Positions 1 through 7,506 of a stretch of 10,291 nt of DNA are shown here, in pieces (positions within the stretch are counted from its first letter, which is position 1; each line of letters starts with the position of its first letter). The position numbers were made by a program, and so were the translations under genes. The notes under the pieces are model-generated. The model was not told the DNA's origin. It ran no database searches and worked only from the letters and a program-made list of their open reading frames with translations. Source of the stretch: Anaerolineaceae bacterium (lineage in GTDB: Bacteria > Chloroflexota > Anaerolineae > Anaerolineales > Anaerolineaceae); assembly GCA_014860845.1 (NCBI GenBank), contig JACZIY010000680.1, positions 1-10,291 on the forward strand, written 5' to 3'.

Positions 1-79
1 CTGCCTGTTCCGCCACTCCGGCTCTTGAATAGTGCAGAGTATATCTAAAAAACTCGGAAGGGTCAAGGAAATCATTCAT

Positions 80-1150
80 ATGCGTTTAGGAATCATCGGG
101 TTACCCCAAACTGGAAAAACCACCATTTTTAATGCTGTTACAAGAGGAGATATTCCTACTGGAATCTCAGCAGGACGTGTACAGGTTAATACCGCTGTTG
201 TGGATGTGCCGGATACGCGTGTCGACAAACTTTCCGCCATGTTCAATCCCAAAAAGACTATTTACGCCAAGATCACCTATGTTGATATTGCTGGTCTGGA
301 TGGCAGCGCCGGGAAGAGTGGTATCTCGGGTAGCCTGCTTAATCAGCTCACCCAGATGGACGGCTTCATTCATGTATTGCGCTGCTTTGAGGATGACAAT
401 GTACCCCATCAGGAAGGCTCGGTCGACCCGGTGCGCGATCTGCACATGATGGATAGCGAATTCATCATCAATGACCTGATCTTCGTGGAACGCAAGCTGG
501 AACGCCTGGCGGATGAACGTCGCAAGGGAGCCGGACGGGATAAGGCCAGCATTGATCGTGACATCCAGCTGTTTGAAAGAATGCAGACTGCTTTAAATGA
601 AGAGATGCCGCTACGGGATATGGGCATGAGTGATGATGAAATCGCCAGTCTATCTGGTTTTGGTTTCTTAACCCTCAAACCAGTCATGCTGTTGTTGAAT
701 CTGGCGGAAGGAAAGACCGCACCGAAAATGGATTATCCGCACCAGCACAGTCTGGTGGTTGATCTGCAGGGGAAACTGGAAATGGATATGGCCAAACTGC
801 CCCAGGAAGATGCTGAAATGTTTATGCAAGAGTATGGGATCGAAGAATTAAGCCTGAACCGCATGATCAAATATTCTTACGACCTGCTGTGGCAGCACTC
901 CTTCTTTACCGTGGGTCCTGATGAGTGCCGTGCCTGGACAGTACGGAATGGTGCACTGGCACCTGAAGCGGCTGGTGTCATTCACTCGGATTTACAGAAA
1001 GGATTCATTCGGGCAGAAGTCGTTTCATATGATGATCTGATCGCCTTTGGCGGAATGAATGAAGTCAAAGCCAAAGGGAAATTACGCCTCGAAGGCAAAG
1101 AGTATGTCGTCAAGGACGGAGACATCCTGAATATTCGTTTCAATATCTAG
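80..1150 (+). CDS. YchF/Obg-like P-loop NTPase with C-terminal TGS-like (DUF933) domain
   Basis: This is a 356-residue protein of the YchF (OLA1) branch of the Obg GTPase superfamily, a family of cytosolic, often ATP-preferring NTPases that bind ribosomes. The P-loop GLPQTGKT is at residues 7-14, the G3 motif DIAGL at 69-73, and an NLAE at 207-210 sits where YchF has its NxxE nucleotide-specificity motif. The stretch RCFEDDNV (101-108) followed by SVDPVRD is a YchF hallmark. A charged, probably coiled-coil stretch covers about 125-175. The C-terminal 80 residues (RAWT, AAGVIHSD, KGFIRAEV, GKLRLEGKEYVV) match the TGS-like domain. The length is close to the family norm of about 363. I chose ATG 80 over GTG 32 because AAGGA lies at 65-69 and family homology begins at MRLGIIG. 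The P-loop differs from the usual GLPNVGKST, so this may be a paralogous subfamily and not the housekeeping copy. It heads a run of three plus-strand genes. Confidence 0.93.
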   Translation: MRLGIIGLPQTGKTTIFNAVTRGDIPTGISAGRVQVNTAVVDVPDTRVDKLSAMFNPKKTIYAKITYVDIAGLDGSAGKSGISGSLLNQLTQMDGFIHVLRCFEDDNVPHQEGSVDPVRDLHMMDSEFIINDLIFVERKLERLADERRKGAGRDKASIDRDIQLFERMQTALNEEMPLRDMGMSDDEIASLSGFGFLTLKPVMLLLNLAEGKTAPKMDYPHQHSLVVDLQGKLEMDMAKLPQEDAEMFMQEYGIEELSLNRMIKYSYDLLWQHSFFTVGPDECRAWTVRNGALAPEAAGVIHSDLQKGFIRAEVVSYDDLIAFGGMNEVKAKGKLRLEGKEYVVKDGDILNIRFNI

Positions 1151-1182
1151 GACAGTGAATTATCGCAACACAGAGGTGTTCT

Positions 1183-2229
1183 GTGAGTGAATTGAATTTT
1201 GAAACCTTAAACGCTGCCATTGAAGAACAACACAGACAAACCCCTTTCAGCGGTGTGATACATATTGCTTATCAGGATACCCCGATTTTTTCGCACGCCT
1301 ATGGGTTAGCCAACCGTAGTGATCAACTCCCCAATCGTCTCAACACCCGCTTTGGGATCGCCTCCGGTGGCAAAATTTTCACCGCCACCGCGATTTGCCA
1401 GATGGTCTCAGCCGGAACCCTATCCTTTGAGCAACCTCTGGCAGAAATGATTCCGGATATCCTGCCAAAACTGGACCCACGTATAACCATTGCGCATTTG
1501 CTGACGCATACCAGCGGTATTCCGGATTACTTTGATGAGGAATCTGAATCCGACTATGAAGCCTGCTGGCGGCAGGTACCGGTTTATCAGATGCGCTCAG
1601 CCATGGACTTTATTCCCTTGATTCGGGATAAAGAGATGAAGTTTACACCCGGGGAGCGCTTTGGGTACAGTAATATGGGGTTCGTTTTGCTGGGATTGGT
1701 GATTGAGAAGATAACAGGTATACGCTATCAGACATATATTGAAGAGAAGATCTTTGGACCTGCCTGGATGAGATCTTCGGGGTATTTCTCCAGTGACTGT
1801 CTGCCAGCACAATGTTCAACAGGATATTTGATGGACTCGGATGGTACCTGGCGTTCAAATATATTCTCCATTCCGGTGATCGGTCATGGAGATGGAGGCG
1901 TCTACACCACTGCAGCAGATATGGGACGCTTCTGGAAAGCTTTGTTTTCCCGTACCTATTTCGATGCAGAGATGCTGGCGCGTATGACAACCCGGCATGT
2001 TCCAACCAGTCCAGAATCTTCTGGCCAGTATGGTTATGGGGTCTGGATTGATCAATATGCTGTCTGGACATGTTTCTCAGTGGTCGGGGAAGACCCGGGT
2101 GTTGAATTTTATTCGGGATATTACCCGGATGAAAATCTGCAGATTACCCTGCTGGCAAATACAAACCATGCCCTCTGGTCGATGGAAAAAGTAATCCGCA
2201 ACGAAATTTTCGGTCTTGATCAGGTGTAA
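1183..2229 (+). CDS. Beta-lactamase-fold serine hydrolase (PF00144 type)
   Basis: This 348-residue protein belongs to the class C beta-lactamase / penicillin-binding-protein-like serine hydrolases, a family that includes esterases, DD-peptidases and D-aminopeptidases. The nucleophile motif SxxK is SGGK at residues 61-64, followed by the helix IFTATAI. HLLTHTSGIPDY (105-116) is the conserved segment between the motifs. The YxN motif is YSN at 162-164. A GHGDGGVYTTAADMGRF segment (234-250) is typical of the family. The third box (KTG/HxG in lactamases) is probably GEDPG at 302-306, which is diverged. I see no signal peptide or membrane segment, so the protein is probably cytosolic, unlike true beta-lactamases. 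The GTG start is supported by AGAGGTG at 1172-1178. It follows the YchF-like gene by 32 nt and precedes the GrpB gene by 12 nt, suggesting co-transcription. The substrate cannot be told from sequence; antibiotic resistance should not be assumed. Confidence 0.9.
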   Translation: MSELNFETLNAAIEEQHRQTPFSGVIHIAYQDTPIFSHAYGLANRSDQLPNRLNTRFGIASGGKIFTATAICQMVSAGTLSFEQPLAEMIPDILPKLDPRITIAHLLTHTSGIPDYFDEESESDYEACWRQVPVYQMRSAMDFIPLIRDKEMKFTPGERFGYSNMGFVLLGLVIEKITGIRYQTYIEEKIFGPAWMRSSGYFSSDCLPAQCSTGYLMDSDGTWRSNIFSIPVIGHGDGGVYTTAADMGRFWKALFSRTYFDAEMLARMTTRHVPTSPESSGQYGYGVWIDQYAVWTCFSVVGEDPGVEFYSGYYPDENLQITLLANTNHALWSMEKVIRNEIFGLDQV

Positions 2230-2241
2230 TCGAAGGATCCA

Positions 2242-2820
2242 ATGGCAAATCCTAAATACGAGATTGTTGATTACAAAGAAAGCTGGCCGCAGGAATTTGC
2301 TCAAATCGCCAGACAACTGCGCGAAGGACTGGGTGACCTGGCTTTACGCATTGACCATATCGGATCCACGGCAGTACCGGGCTTGGCTGCAAAAGATGTG
2401 ATTGATATTCAAATTACGGTGGCTGCATTGAACCAGGACGTGGTCAATGCCATGGCAAAAATCGGGTACGCATTAGCCGAAGGAAATCTGGGCGACCATA
2501 TCCCTCCCGGTCAGGATGAGGATCCACAACATTGGGAAAAAATGTATTTTCACTCACCTGCCAACCAACGCCGTACACACACGCATGTACGGGTGCCCGG
2601 ACGCGCTAATCAACGTTATCCATTACTGTTTCGCGATTATCTCCGTGCACACCCCCAAACCGCTGAGGCGTATGCACGGCTGAAGCGTATGCTGGCAGAG
2701 CATCTGGCAGATCCTTTTATGTACCCGGAAGTCAAAGACCCAGCTGTGGATCTGATTTACCTGGCCGCAGAAGAATGGGCAGGGCAAACCAAGTGGCAGC
2801 CCGGACCATCTGATTTTTGA
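2242..2820 (+). CDS. GrpB/UPF0157 family nucleotidyltransferase-like protein
   Basis: This 192-residue protein has the family signature HIGSTAVPGLAAKDVIDIQI at residues 39-58. GST (41-43) with D52 and D55 resembles the GS...DxD active site of the nucleotidyltransferase fold. Downstream, HTHVRVPG and the segment LLFRDYLRAHP...AYARLKR are also typical of GrpB proteins. In some bacteria the domain is fused to dephospho-CoA kinase; here it stands alone and full length. The biochemical role of the stand-alone family is not established, and a nucleotidyl-transfer activity is inferred only from the fold. GAAGGA at 2232-2237 gives a well-placed ribosome binding site for ATG 2242. The 12-nt gap after the serine hydrolase stop indicates translation from the same transcript. 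The gene ends convergently with the methyltransferase gene, 44 nt away. Confidence 0.93.
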   Translation: MANPKYEIVDYKESWPQEFAQIARQLREGLGDLALRIDHIGSTAVPGLAAKDVIDIQITVAALNQDVVNAMAKIGYALAEGNLGDHIPPGQDEDPQHWEKMYFHSPANQRRTHTHVRVPGRANQRYPLLFRDYLRAHPQTAEAYARLKRMLAEHLADPFMYPEVKDPAVDLIYLAAEEWAGQTKWQPGPSDF

Positions 2821-2834
2821 GATCTCCCTATTAT

Positions 2835-2847
2835 CTTCCCAGGGAAG
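2835..2847. repeat. Short perfect palindrome between convergent genes
   Basis: CTTCCC and GGGAAG flank a single A in the 44-nt gap between the converging GrpB and methyltransferase genes. As RNA it could fold only as a short stem (4-5 bp with a 3-5 nt loop). There is no U-run on either strand, so it is not a canonical intrinsic terminator. It may still contribute weakly to bidirectional transcript ends. Confidence 0.25.
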
Positions 2848-2864
2848 TGAAAGCAGTATGAAAC

Positions 2865-3638
2865 TTAAGGTTTGATGGCTGTGATGATCAGATTGCCACT
2901 TGAATCGGATGCGAATGGCTCGCCTTGCATACTTCCATAAGCCTGGATATCTTTAAATCCGACCTGAACCAGTTGGTGTTCAAGTTCGCTGCTTATTTGT
3001 GGGCGTAGCAGGGTGCTATTGACAGCAGAATGCCAATCGGAATCAGCCTTGCGTTGGAGGGTGACAATGTTGAAGCGGATCAGCCCATCCGGGAGAAAAT
3101 CATAGAAGCGTTGGAAGATCCACTCATGCCCATCGGATTGGTAGGTTTGAGGTTCCATCCAGCGTTCCTGGCGTTGCATGGCTACATCGAAATTGCGATT
3201 CTGGATGAAGAGCATACCACCCGGGTGCAATGTGGATGCAAAATCCTGTAGAGAAGCCATTAATTCCTGCTCGCTTGTGAGGTGGGGTAGTGAGTTACCC
3301 AGGCAGAGCAGCAGGTCGAACTGATTCTGTCCAAAAGATTGCACCATTTCACCCAATCCGGCTGTTTTAAAACGCACCTGGACTCCTGCACTATGGGCAT
3401 TCTGCTGGCTTTTCTTGATCATTTCCGGAAATAGGTCTGACGCACTGACCCGGTGACCAGCCCTGGCAAGGGCAATGGCGTGCATGCTGGTACCGCAGGC
3501 TGTATCCAGAATATCCAGTGGTCTATCAAGGTCGCCTTGCAAAAAGCTGATTTGTTTCTCGATGAAGGGCATTTCGTATGCCAAACGGTCATTCCAATTG
3601 ACAAAGCGATCATAATCTTCTGCAAAGGTGTTGTACAT
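2865..3638 (-). CDS. Class I SAM-dependent methyltransferase
   Basis: From ATG 3638 this is a 257-residue soluble Rossmann-fold methyltransferase. Motif I, which binds S-adenosylmethionine, is DTACGTSMHA at residues 45-54. The ribose-binding acidic residue is D68 in SASDLFPEMI. Motif IV is LLLCLGNSLPHL (109-120), and the post-motif strand HPGGMLFIQNRNFD is at 138-151. The N-terminus MYNTFAEDYDRFVNW and the GNSLPHL motif resemble glycine/sarcosine N-methyltransferase-like proteins, but this similarity does not fix the substrate. The frame can be extended upstream to ATG 3671 or GTG 3674, but those starts have no ribosome binding site. ATG 3638 has GGAGGA (complement of 3641-3646), although the spacing is very short, and family homology starts there. 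The gene is divergent from the DUF998 gene and convergent with GrpB, so it is probably transcribed alone. Confidence 0.9.
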   Translation of the reverse strand: MYNTFAEDYDRFVNWNDRLAYEMPFIEKQISFLQGDLDRPLDILDTACGTSMHAIALARAGHRVSASDLFPEMIKKSQQNAHSAGVQVRFKTAGLGEMVQSFGQNQFDLLLCLGNSLPHLTSEQELMASLQDFASTLHPGGMLFIQNRNFDVAMQRQERWMEPQTYQSDGHEWIFQRFYDFLPDGLIRFNIVTLQRKADSDWHSAVNSTLLRPQISSELEHQLVQVGFKDIQAYGSMQGEPFASDSSGNLIITAIKP

Positions 3639-3689
3639 AGTCCTCCAGGGGTGAGTTAAGGCATTTGCCATCACAATTTATTCGTGATT

Positions 3690-3700
3690 AAGTGTATAAC
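3690..3700 (-). promoter_or_regulatory. Candidate extended -10 promoter for the methyltransferase gene
   Basis: On the minus strand the sequence reads TGTTATACACT. The TGn element is followed by TATACA (complement of 3693-3698), a four-of-six match to TATAAT. No good -35 is seen at 16-18 nt. Transcription would start near 3686, giving a leader of about 48 nt before ATG 3638. The element is embedded in one arm of the inverted repeat 3693-3734. Confidence 0.35.
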
Positions 3701-3734
3701 AAATATGTTCACATTATCGCCAACAGGTTATACA
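3693..3734. promoter_or_regulatory. Inverted repeat overlapping divergent promoters (candidate operator)
   Basis: TGTATAAC at 3693-3700 is the exact reverse complement of GTTATACA at 3727-3734, with arm centres 34 bp apart (about three helical turns). Each arm contains the proposed -10 region of the promoter reading outward on its side. A regulator bound to both arms could control the methyltransferase and DUF998 genes together. Alternatively, the symmetry may simply reflect two similar -10 elements. Confidence 0.4.
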
Positions 3735-3736
3735 AT
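3708..3736 (+). promoter_or_regulatory. Sigma70-type promoter for the DUF998 gene
   Basis: TTCACA at 3708-3713 (five of six matches to TTGACA) and TACAAT at 3731-3736 (five of six to TATAAT) are separated by the ideal 17 nt. Transcription would start near 3743, giving a leader of about 30 nt before ATG 3772. That leader holds GAGGGA (3755-3760) as the ribosome binding site. Confidence 0.6.
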
Positions 3737-3771
3737 TGAAATCATCATCAACCAGAGGGATGTAGACAACA

Positions 3772-4428
3772 ATGATTGAATGGCTTTTAAAATTTTACCC
3801 AATATTGGGCTGGGCTGGCAGCCTGGTTATTTTAATTTCCAGTTTCATCGCAGCCATGGCTTACCGGGGGAAACAAGGCGAGCGCTTTACCATCAGCGCC
3901 CATTTCGTTTCAGAATTAGGTGAGGTGGGGGTTTCACGCCTGGCCTGGTTGTTTAATGGAGGTCTCATCGTCGGTAGTTTTATCTTTTTCTGGATGATGC
4001 CGGGGGTTGGATTAAGTCTGGATAACCTGTGGGGTTATCTGGGGTCTACCGTCGGTATGATTGCTGCAGTTGGTTGTCTCTTTGTGGGTGTTTTCCCAAT
4101 GAATAACATCAAACCGCACATCAAAGCAGCCATGACGTATTTTCGGGCTGGCTTGGCAACGGTGCTGTTGTTCAGCATTGCTATTTTGGTGCAACCAGCC
4201 GACGCACGTGTCATTCCGCTATATTCTCTGGTAATCGGCGTGTTGGCTTTCGCTTCTTACCTCTCGTTTCTCATTCACTTGGGGAAAGCCACCCGGCAAA
4301 AAGATTCAAGCGTGCTGGATACATCCTCGATCACCAATCGGCCAAGTTTCTGGTGGATGCCATTTTTGGAATGGATGGTGGTTATCTTCACCATTCTGTG
4401 GTTTTTAATCATCAGCGCAGCCCGATAA
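3772..4428 (+). CDS. DUF998 family integral membrane protein
   Basis: This 218-residue hydrophobic protein has about six predicted membrane helices, at roughly residues 8-30, 57-77, 86-108, 122-142, 148-170 and 197-216. The segment ISAHFVSELGE (41-51), the following LFNGGLIVGSF, and GVFPMNNIKPHIKAAMTYF (105-123) match the DUF998 family, which has no established function. The His residues next to the helices and the E-x-G motif could form a functional site, but this is speculation. GAGGGA sits 11 nt before ATG 3772, a slightly long spacing. The gene has its own promoter, is divergent from the methyltransferase gene, and ends 19 nt from the converging symporter gene. Confidence 0.82.
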   Translation: MIEWLLKFYPILGWAGSLVILISSFIAAMAYRGKQGERFTISAHFVSELGEVGVSRLAWLFNGGLIVGSFIFFWMMPGVGLSLDNLWGYLGSTVGMIAAVGCLFVGVFPMNNIKPHIKAAMTYFRAGLATVLLFSIAILVQPADARVIPLYSLVIGVLAFASYLSFLIHLGKATRQKDSSVLDTSSITNRPSFWWMPFLEWMVVIFTILWFLIISAAR

Positions 4429-4434
4429 GCGCTG
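4413..4434. terminator. Hairpin at convergent gene ends (weak terminator candidate)
   Basis: CAGCGC (4413-4418) and GCGCTG (4429-4434) form a perfect 6-bp stem with a 10-nt loop that spans the DUF998 stop codon. Neither strand has a downstream U-run (the plus strand continues GAATAAAAACG), so it is not a classical Rho-independent terminator. Its position between convergent ends makes a bidirectional role possible. Confidence 0.3.
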
Positions 4435-4447
4435 GAATAAAAACGAT

Positions 4448-5794
4448 TTACTGCGATTGGGATTTCCGCACCAGTTCAGCGTGTTTCTCGCGTGTGATTG
4501 GATACCAGATCAGCAAAGGCAGCGCAATCATAAAGGCAATCACCGGCACGATGGCGTAAAAGAAACGGATGCCAAAAAGGGCTCGCGCAGTTTGGACAGC
4601 ATCCGGCACATATCCATACAGGTCCAATGCCCACCCCGCCACGGCAATCCCGATGGCTCCGGTGATCTTTCCCAGAAAAGCGTTAACACCAAAGTAAATT
4701 CCTTCATGCCGTTCACCGGACTTGGAAGCATCCACTTCAATGACATCCGGGATCATACTCCATGGAAAAACGTACTGGGCGGAAAAACCCAACCCGGCAA
4801 CGAAAGCAATCGCGTAAATCCACGGGGTTGGTCCTTGCGGTAGAAAGAAGGCAGTAACGATTGCAATGGATGCGATGAAGAGACCGAGGGCGTAAGCAGG
4901 GCCTTTATTCATTTTTTTGGATACCATCCGCCAGGGTATCAGGAAAATGGCGATCGTGCCCAGCAACACCAGCATGATGAACGAAGTTTGGTCAGCCATG
5001 TTGAGTTGGTAGGTGATGAAATAAGGTAACAGGGCGGTGAGCAAGGTGAAACTGATGCTGATGATCGTGCTCATGATCATGTACTGAACGAAAGGTCTAT
5101 TTTTCAAAACCTGGCTGACCTGCTCTTTCAATAACATCTTGGCTGGCAGGAGGTCGGGTCGCGGGGTTTCTTTAACACCATACGTGGTGATCAGCAAGGT
5201 TATGATGGCAACCACACCAAATACAGCCCCCATGCCACTATAGGCGGCATTCTTTGTCCATCCCATATTCATGAACATGCCCGCAACAGCGGTGGTGGCG
5301 GCAGCTCCCAGGATATAACCGAGCACAGTAAATATCATGCGGATCGAAATAAGCGAGGTTCTTTCGTCGTAATCGTAGGTCAGTTCAGCCGAGAGGGCAT
5401 AATATGGAACACTCACAAGCGTCTGTGTGGTATCTGCCAGCAGGAAGGATCCCAATACGGCCAGAAAAGCTTTTACGCCTACCAATCCGGGGGGCAGTGA
5501 AAACAGTAACCAGATAGACAATCCGAAAGGAATGGCTCCCAGCAACATATAGGGTTTACGCCTGCCCCAACGGCTGCGGGTGCGATCTGAAAGATAACCA
5601 AAAACAGGGTCATTGATTGCATCCCAGGTGAGTTTCCCCACCAGGAGTGCCGTCCCAGCCAGTCCGGGGTTGATGCCGGCAATGTCGGTGTAGTAGAAAA
5701 GCAGAAAAAATTGAATCGAGGCAGTCAGTAATGAGATTCCCAGATCTGCGATCCCATAAAGGACTTTCGTCTTCATCATGAGTTTTTCTGTCAT
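4448..5794 (-). CDS. GPH-family (MFS_2) sugar:cation symporter
   Basis: This 448-residue polytopic transporter, with about 12 membrane helices, belongs to the glycoside-pentoside-hexuronide:cation symporter family (MelB/XylP/UidP-like). That family imports glycosides and free sugars with Na+ or H+. The decisive signature is DAINDPVFGYLSDRTRSRWGRRKP at about residues 58-81 (the DPxxGxxSDRTxSRWGRR motif), preceded by FYYTDIAGINPGLAGTALLVGKLTWD. The start ATG 5794 overlaps the TGA stop of the upstream gene (shared ATGA). It has a strong AAAGGAG (complement of 5801-5807) 6 nt away, which fixes the start over the internal Met codons at residues 6 and 7. The overlap implies translational coupling with the GxGYxYP-family gene, and the two probably act on the same compound. 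The substrate cannot be inferred from sequence; a glycoside is the family-based guess. Confidence 0.93.
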   Translation of the reverse strand: MTEKLMMKTKVLYGIADLGISLLTASIQFFLLFYYTDIAGINPGLAGTALLVGKLTWDAINDPVFGYLSDRTRSRWGRRKPYMLLGAIPFGLSIWLLFSLPPGLVGVKAFLAVLGSFLLADTTQTLVSVPYYALSAELTYDYDERTSLISIRMIFTVLGYILGAAATTAVAGMFMNMGWTKNAAYSGMGAVFGVVAIITLLITTYGVKETPRPDLLPAKMLLKEQVSQVLKNRPFVQYMIMSTIISISFTLLTALLPYFITYQLNMADQTSFIMLVLLGTIAIFLIPWRMVSKKMNKGPAYALGLFIASIAIVTAFFLPQGPTPWIYAIAFVAGLGFSAQYVFPWSMIPDVIEVDASKSGERHEGIYFGVNAFLGKITGAIGIAVAGWALDLYGYVPDAVQTARALFGIRFFYAIVPVIAFMIALPLLIWYPITREKHAELVRKSQSQ

Positions 5795-7500
5795 TGAGCG
5801 CTCCTTTTTTGGTTTTCTTGAAGGTGTAGTCTGGCAAGTTCCAGAAATTCATCTCCCCGCAGGATGTGAACATGCTGGTTTTGAATTTCATTGGCAAAAC
5901 GAACGATATCATTGTATGTGGTACGGTATGCAAAGAGATGTACACCTATAAACACCGGGAAAGTTTTTTGGTTCGATATTTCTTCACGGATTTTTCCAAG
6001 AAGATCTTCCGCACTGAGCCAGATCTGGTCAACTTTTGGAAATTGATTGGCGATGATGGAAATTCCACCAATCAGGTTTGCTGGACTCCGGGTGACCACC
6101 GCATACCCAGCCAGATAACCCCGTAATCCACCGTGATATTTTGCTAACGACCTCAATACACGTTTTGGGGGATCTGCAACGTAGGTGGTGACCACATTAA
6201 TTCCTGCTTGTTTACAGACCCGGGCAGTTTCTTTCATGTAAGCATCCAGGTGTGGGGCAAGTGGCGGAACGATATACCCTGCGCCGGAAGGTCCAGCGAT
6301 CAGACAGTCATTTTCCGTTGCCATTGTGATATATCTTTCCAACAAAGCTGGAGCAATCTCCGTCAAAAGCGGTTGGGTTTCCCAGTTGAAAGGAACACTT
6401 CCACGCTGTGGACTGTACCAGTTACCCAATTCGCCGCTGTGCATCATCATCAATTGATCACCATCCGATAAGGTGAAGGTGAGATAAATGCCCTGTGGGT
6501 CGAGAACCGGTTGACTGGCTGATTGCTTTTGTTTGGTTCCGGAGGAAGGTAGTTTTGCGTGGAAAGAGAAGTTGCCAGCCATATGGGTGGGAACAAGCCG
6601 TAAACCATTGGAAGAGAGTTGCAACATGAAGGACAGCTCATCATCCCGGCAGGTATGCCATCCAAAAATGGTCGGATATGATTGTGATCTAACTGCTTTT
6701 TGGATACGATTGGCAAGTTTCACTTCCACAGATCTTAACCCCATCCAAAACAGGGCAAATTTTCGGATCAATTGGTCGAGAGAAAGGGCATACAGAAATT
6801 CACGCCAATCAGGGGGTCCGAATGCCAGTAAGAGCAAGAGCTTATTACCCAATCCGACGTCTGTAGATGAAAGGCTGTATATGAAGATTTTTTCCTGAAC
6901 AACGTAATCCAGAAATTCGGTTCGTTGCCATCCGGGTTCGATACAAGCCAGGTAACCAGGTTTGCATTTGAAAAATAAATATTTGAAAGCCCAACGATAA
7001 AGACTGACCCGGTCTGACCAGCGTTTGCGCAGATCGTGTTTAATGGAAAGCCCGGTGCTGGAAAGCTGATCCGCGATGGATAGGGTTACCGGTAACAGAT
7101 TTTCCTGAGCTGCCAGCATCAAGGCTGTGTTAACTGTATCAGGCAGATCTTCATCCCAAATCACCAGGCCGGAGAGCTTATCGAAATTCGCTGTGACAAG
7201 CTCTTTGAGATTGACTGCGGAGGTTATTGCCAGCTTGTATTTTTCACGATAATAATCCAGGTTGCGCTGGTCCTGGTTGCCAAGCAAGTCGCGGTATTTC
7301 GAATACCAGATTTCATCATCCAGAAAATCTTCATTTGTGCGCCGGGCTGTCGGGTCATCGTAGATCCCATAATCCAGATAGATGGAGGGGAATGTGCGGT
7401 TTACCAATCCCTGTAATGCGCTCGCGCAGACACGTTCAGCGTAACTGAATTGGCTGACTTCCACAACGTTGATGGAATGGAATTCTGTCAATAACGACAT
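5791..7500 (-). CDS. GxGYxYP-family putative glycoside hydrolase, apparently cytosolic
   Basis: This 569-residue protein resembles the GxGYxYP family (putative glycoside hydrolases, PF14323 with N-terminal PF16216). The N-terminus has the ALQGLVNRTFPSIYLDYG signature (residues 28-45) followed by an EDFLDDEIWYSKYRD segment. The C-terminal domain has YLTFTLSDGDQ (339-349), GNWYSPQRGSVPFNWETQPLL and the name motif as GAGYIVP (406-412), where the usual second Tyr is Val. LAGYAVVTR and IFIGVHLFAY-type segments follow. Family members are often secreted, but this one has no signal peptide and begins directly with the family domain. Catalytic activity has been suggested for the family, not proven, so the hydrolase label is inference. 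No Shine-Dalgarno precedes ATG 7500; instead TATAAT lies 6 nt upstream. The gene follows glpD by 29 nt and overlaps the symporter gene by 4 nt. Confidence 0.78.
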   Translation of the reverse strand: MSLLTEFHSINVVEVSQFSYAERVCASALQGLVNRTFPSIYLDYGIYDDPTARRTNEDFLDDEIWYSKYRDLLGNQDQRNLDYYREKYKLAITSAVNLKELVTANFDKLSGLVIWDEDLPDTVNTALMLAAQENLLPVTLSIADQLSSTGLSIKHDLRKRWSDRVSLYRWAFKYLFFKCKPGYLACIEPGWQRTEFLDYVVQEKIFIYSLSSTDVGLGNKLLLLLAFGPPDWREFLYALSLDQLIRKFALFWMGLRSVEVKLANRIQKAVRSQSYPTIFGWHTCRDDELSFMLQLSSNGLRLVPTHMAGNFSFHAKLPSSGTKQKQSASQPVLDPQGIYLTFTLSDGDQLMMMHSGELGNWYSPQRGSVPFNWETQPLLTEIAPALLERYITMATENDCLIAGPSGAGYIVPPLAPHLDAYMKETARVCKQAGINVVTTYVADPPKRVLRSLAKYHGGLRGYLAGYAVVTRSPANLIGGISIIANQFPKVDQIWLSAEDLLGKIREEISNQKTFPVFIGVHLFAYRTTYNDIVRFANEIQNQHVHILRGDEFLELARLHLQENQKRSAQ

Positions 7501-7506
7501 ATAAAG

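Noticed and set aside
1..48. Open frame from position 1 to TAA at 46-48, possibly the tail of an upstream gene.
   Set aside because: Only 15 codons are visible and all three frames stop within about 50 nt, so a gene tail cannot be told from noncoding leader.
32..79. GTG 32 as start of the YchF-like gene, adding 16 residues.
   Set aside because: The extra residues are not like YchF, whose homology begins at MRLGIIG, and ATG 80 has its own AAGGA at a good distance.
1183..2229. Antibiotic-resistance beta-lactamase.
   Set aside because: The fold is shared with many esterases and peptidases; there is no signal peptide and the third catalytic box is not KTG, so resistance is unsupported.
3639..3674. 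GTG 3674 or ATG 3671 as methyltransferase start.
   Set aside because: Neither has a Shine-Dalgarno, and the family N-terminus MYNTFAEDYD starts at 3638 next to GGAGGA, although that spacing is short.
5866..6898. Several plus-strand open frames of 86-121 codons inside the GxGYxYP gene.
   Set aside because: Their compositions are unlike real proteins and they are antisense to a long gene with family signatures.
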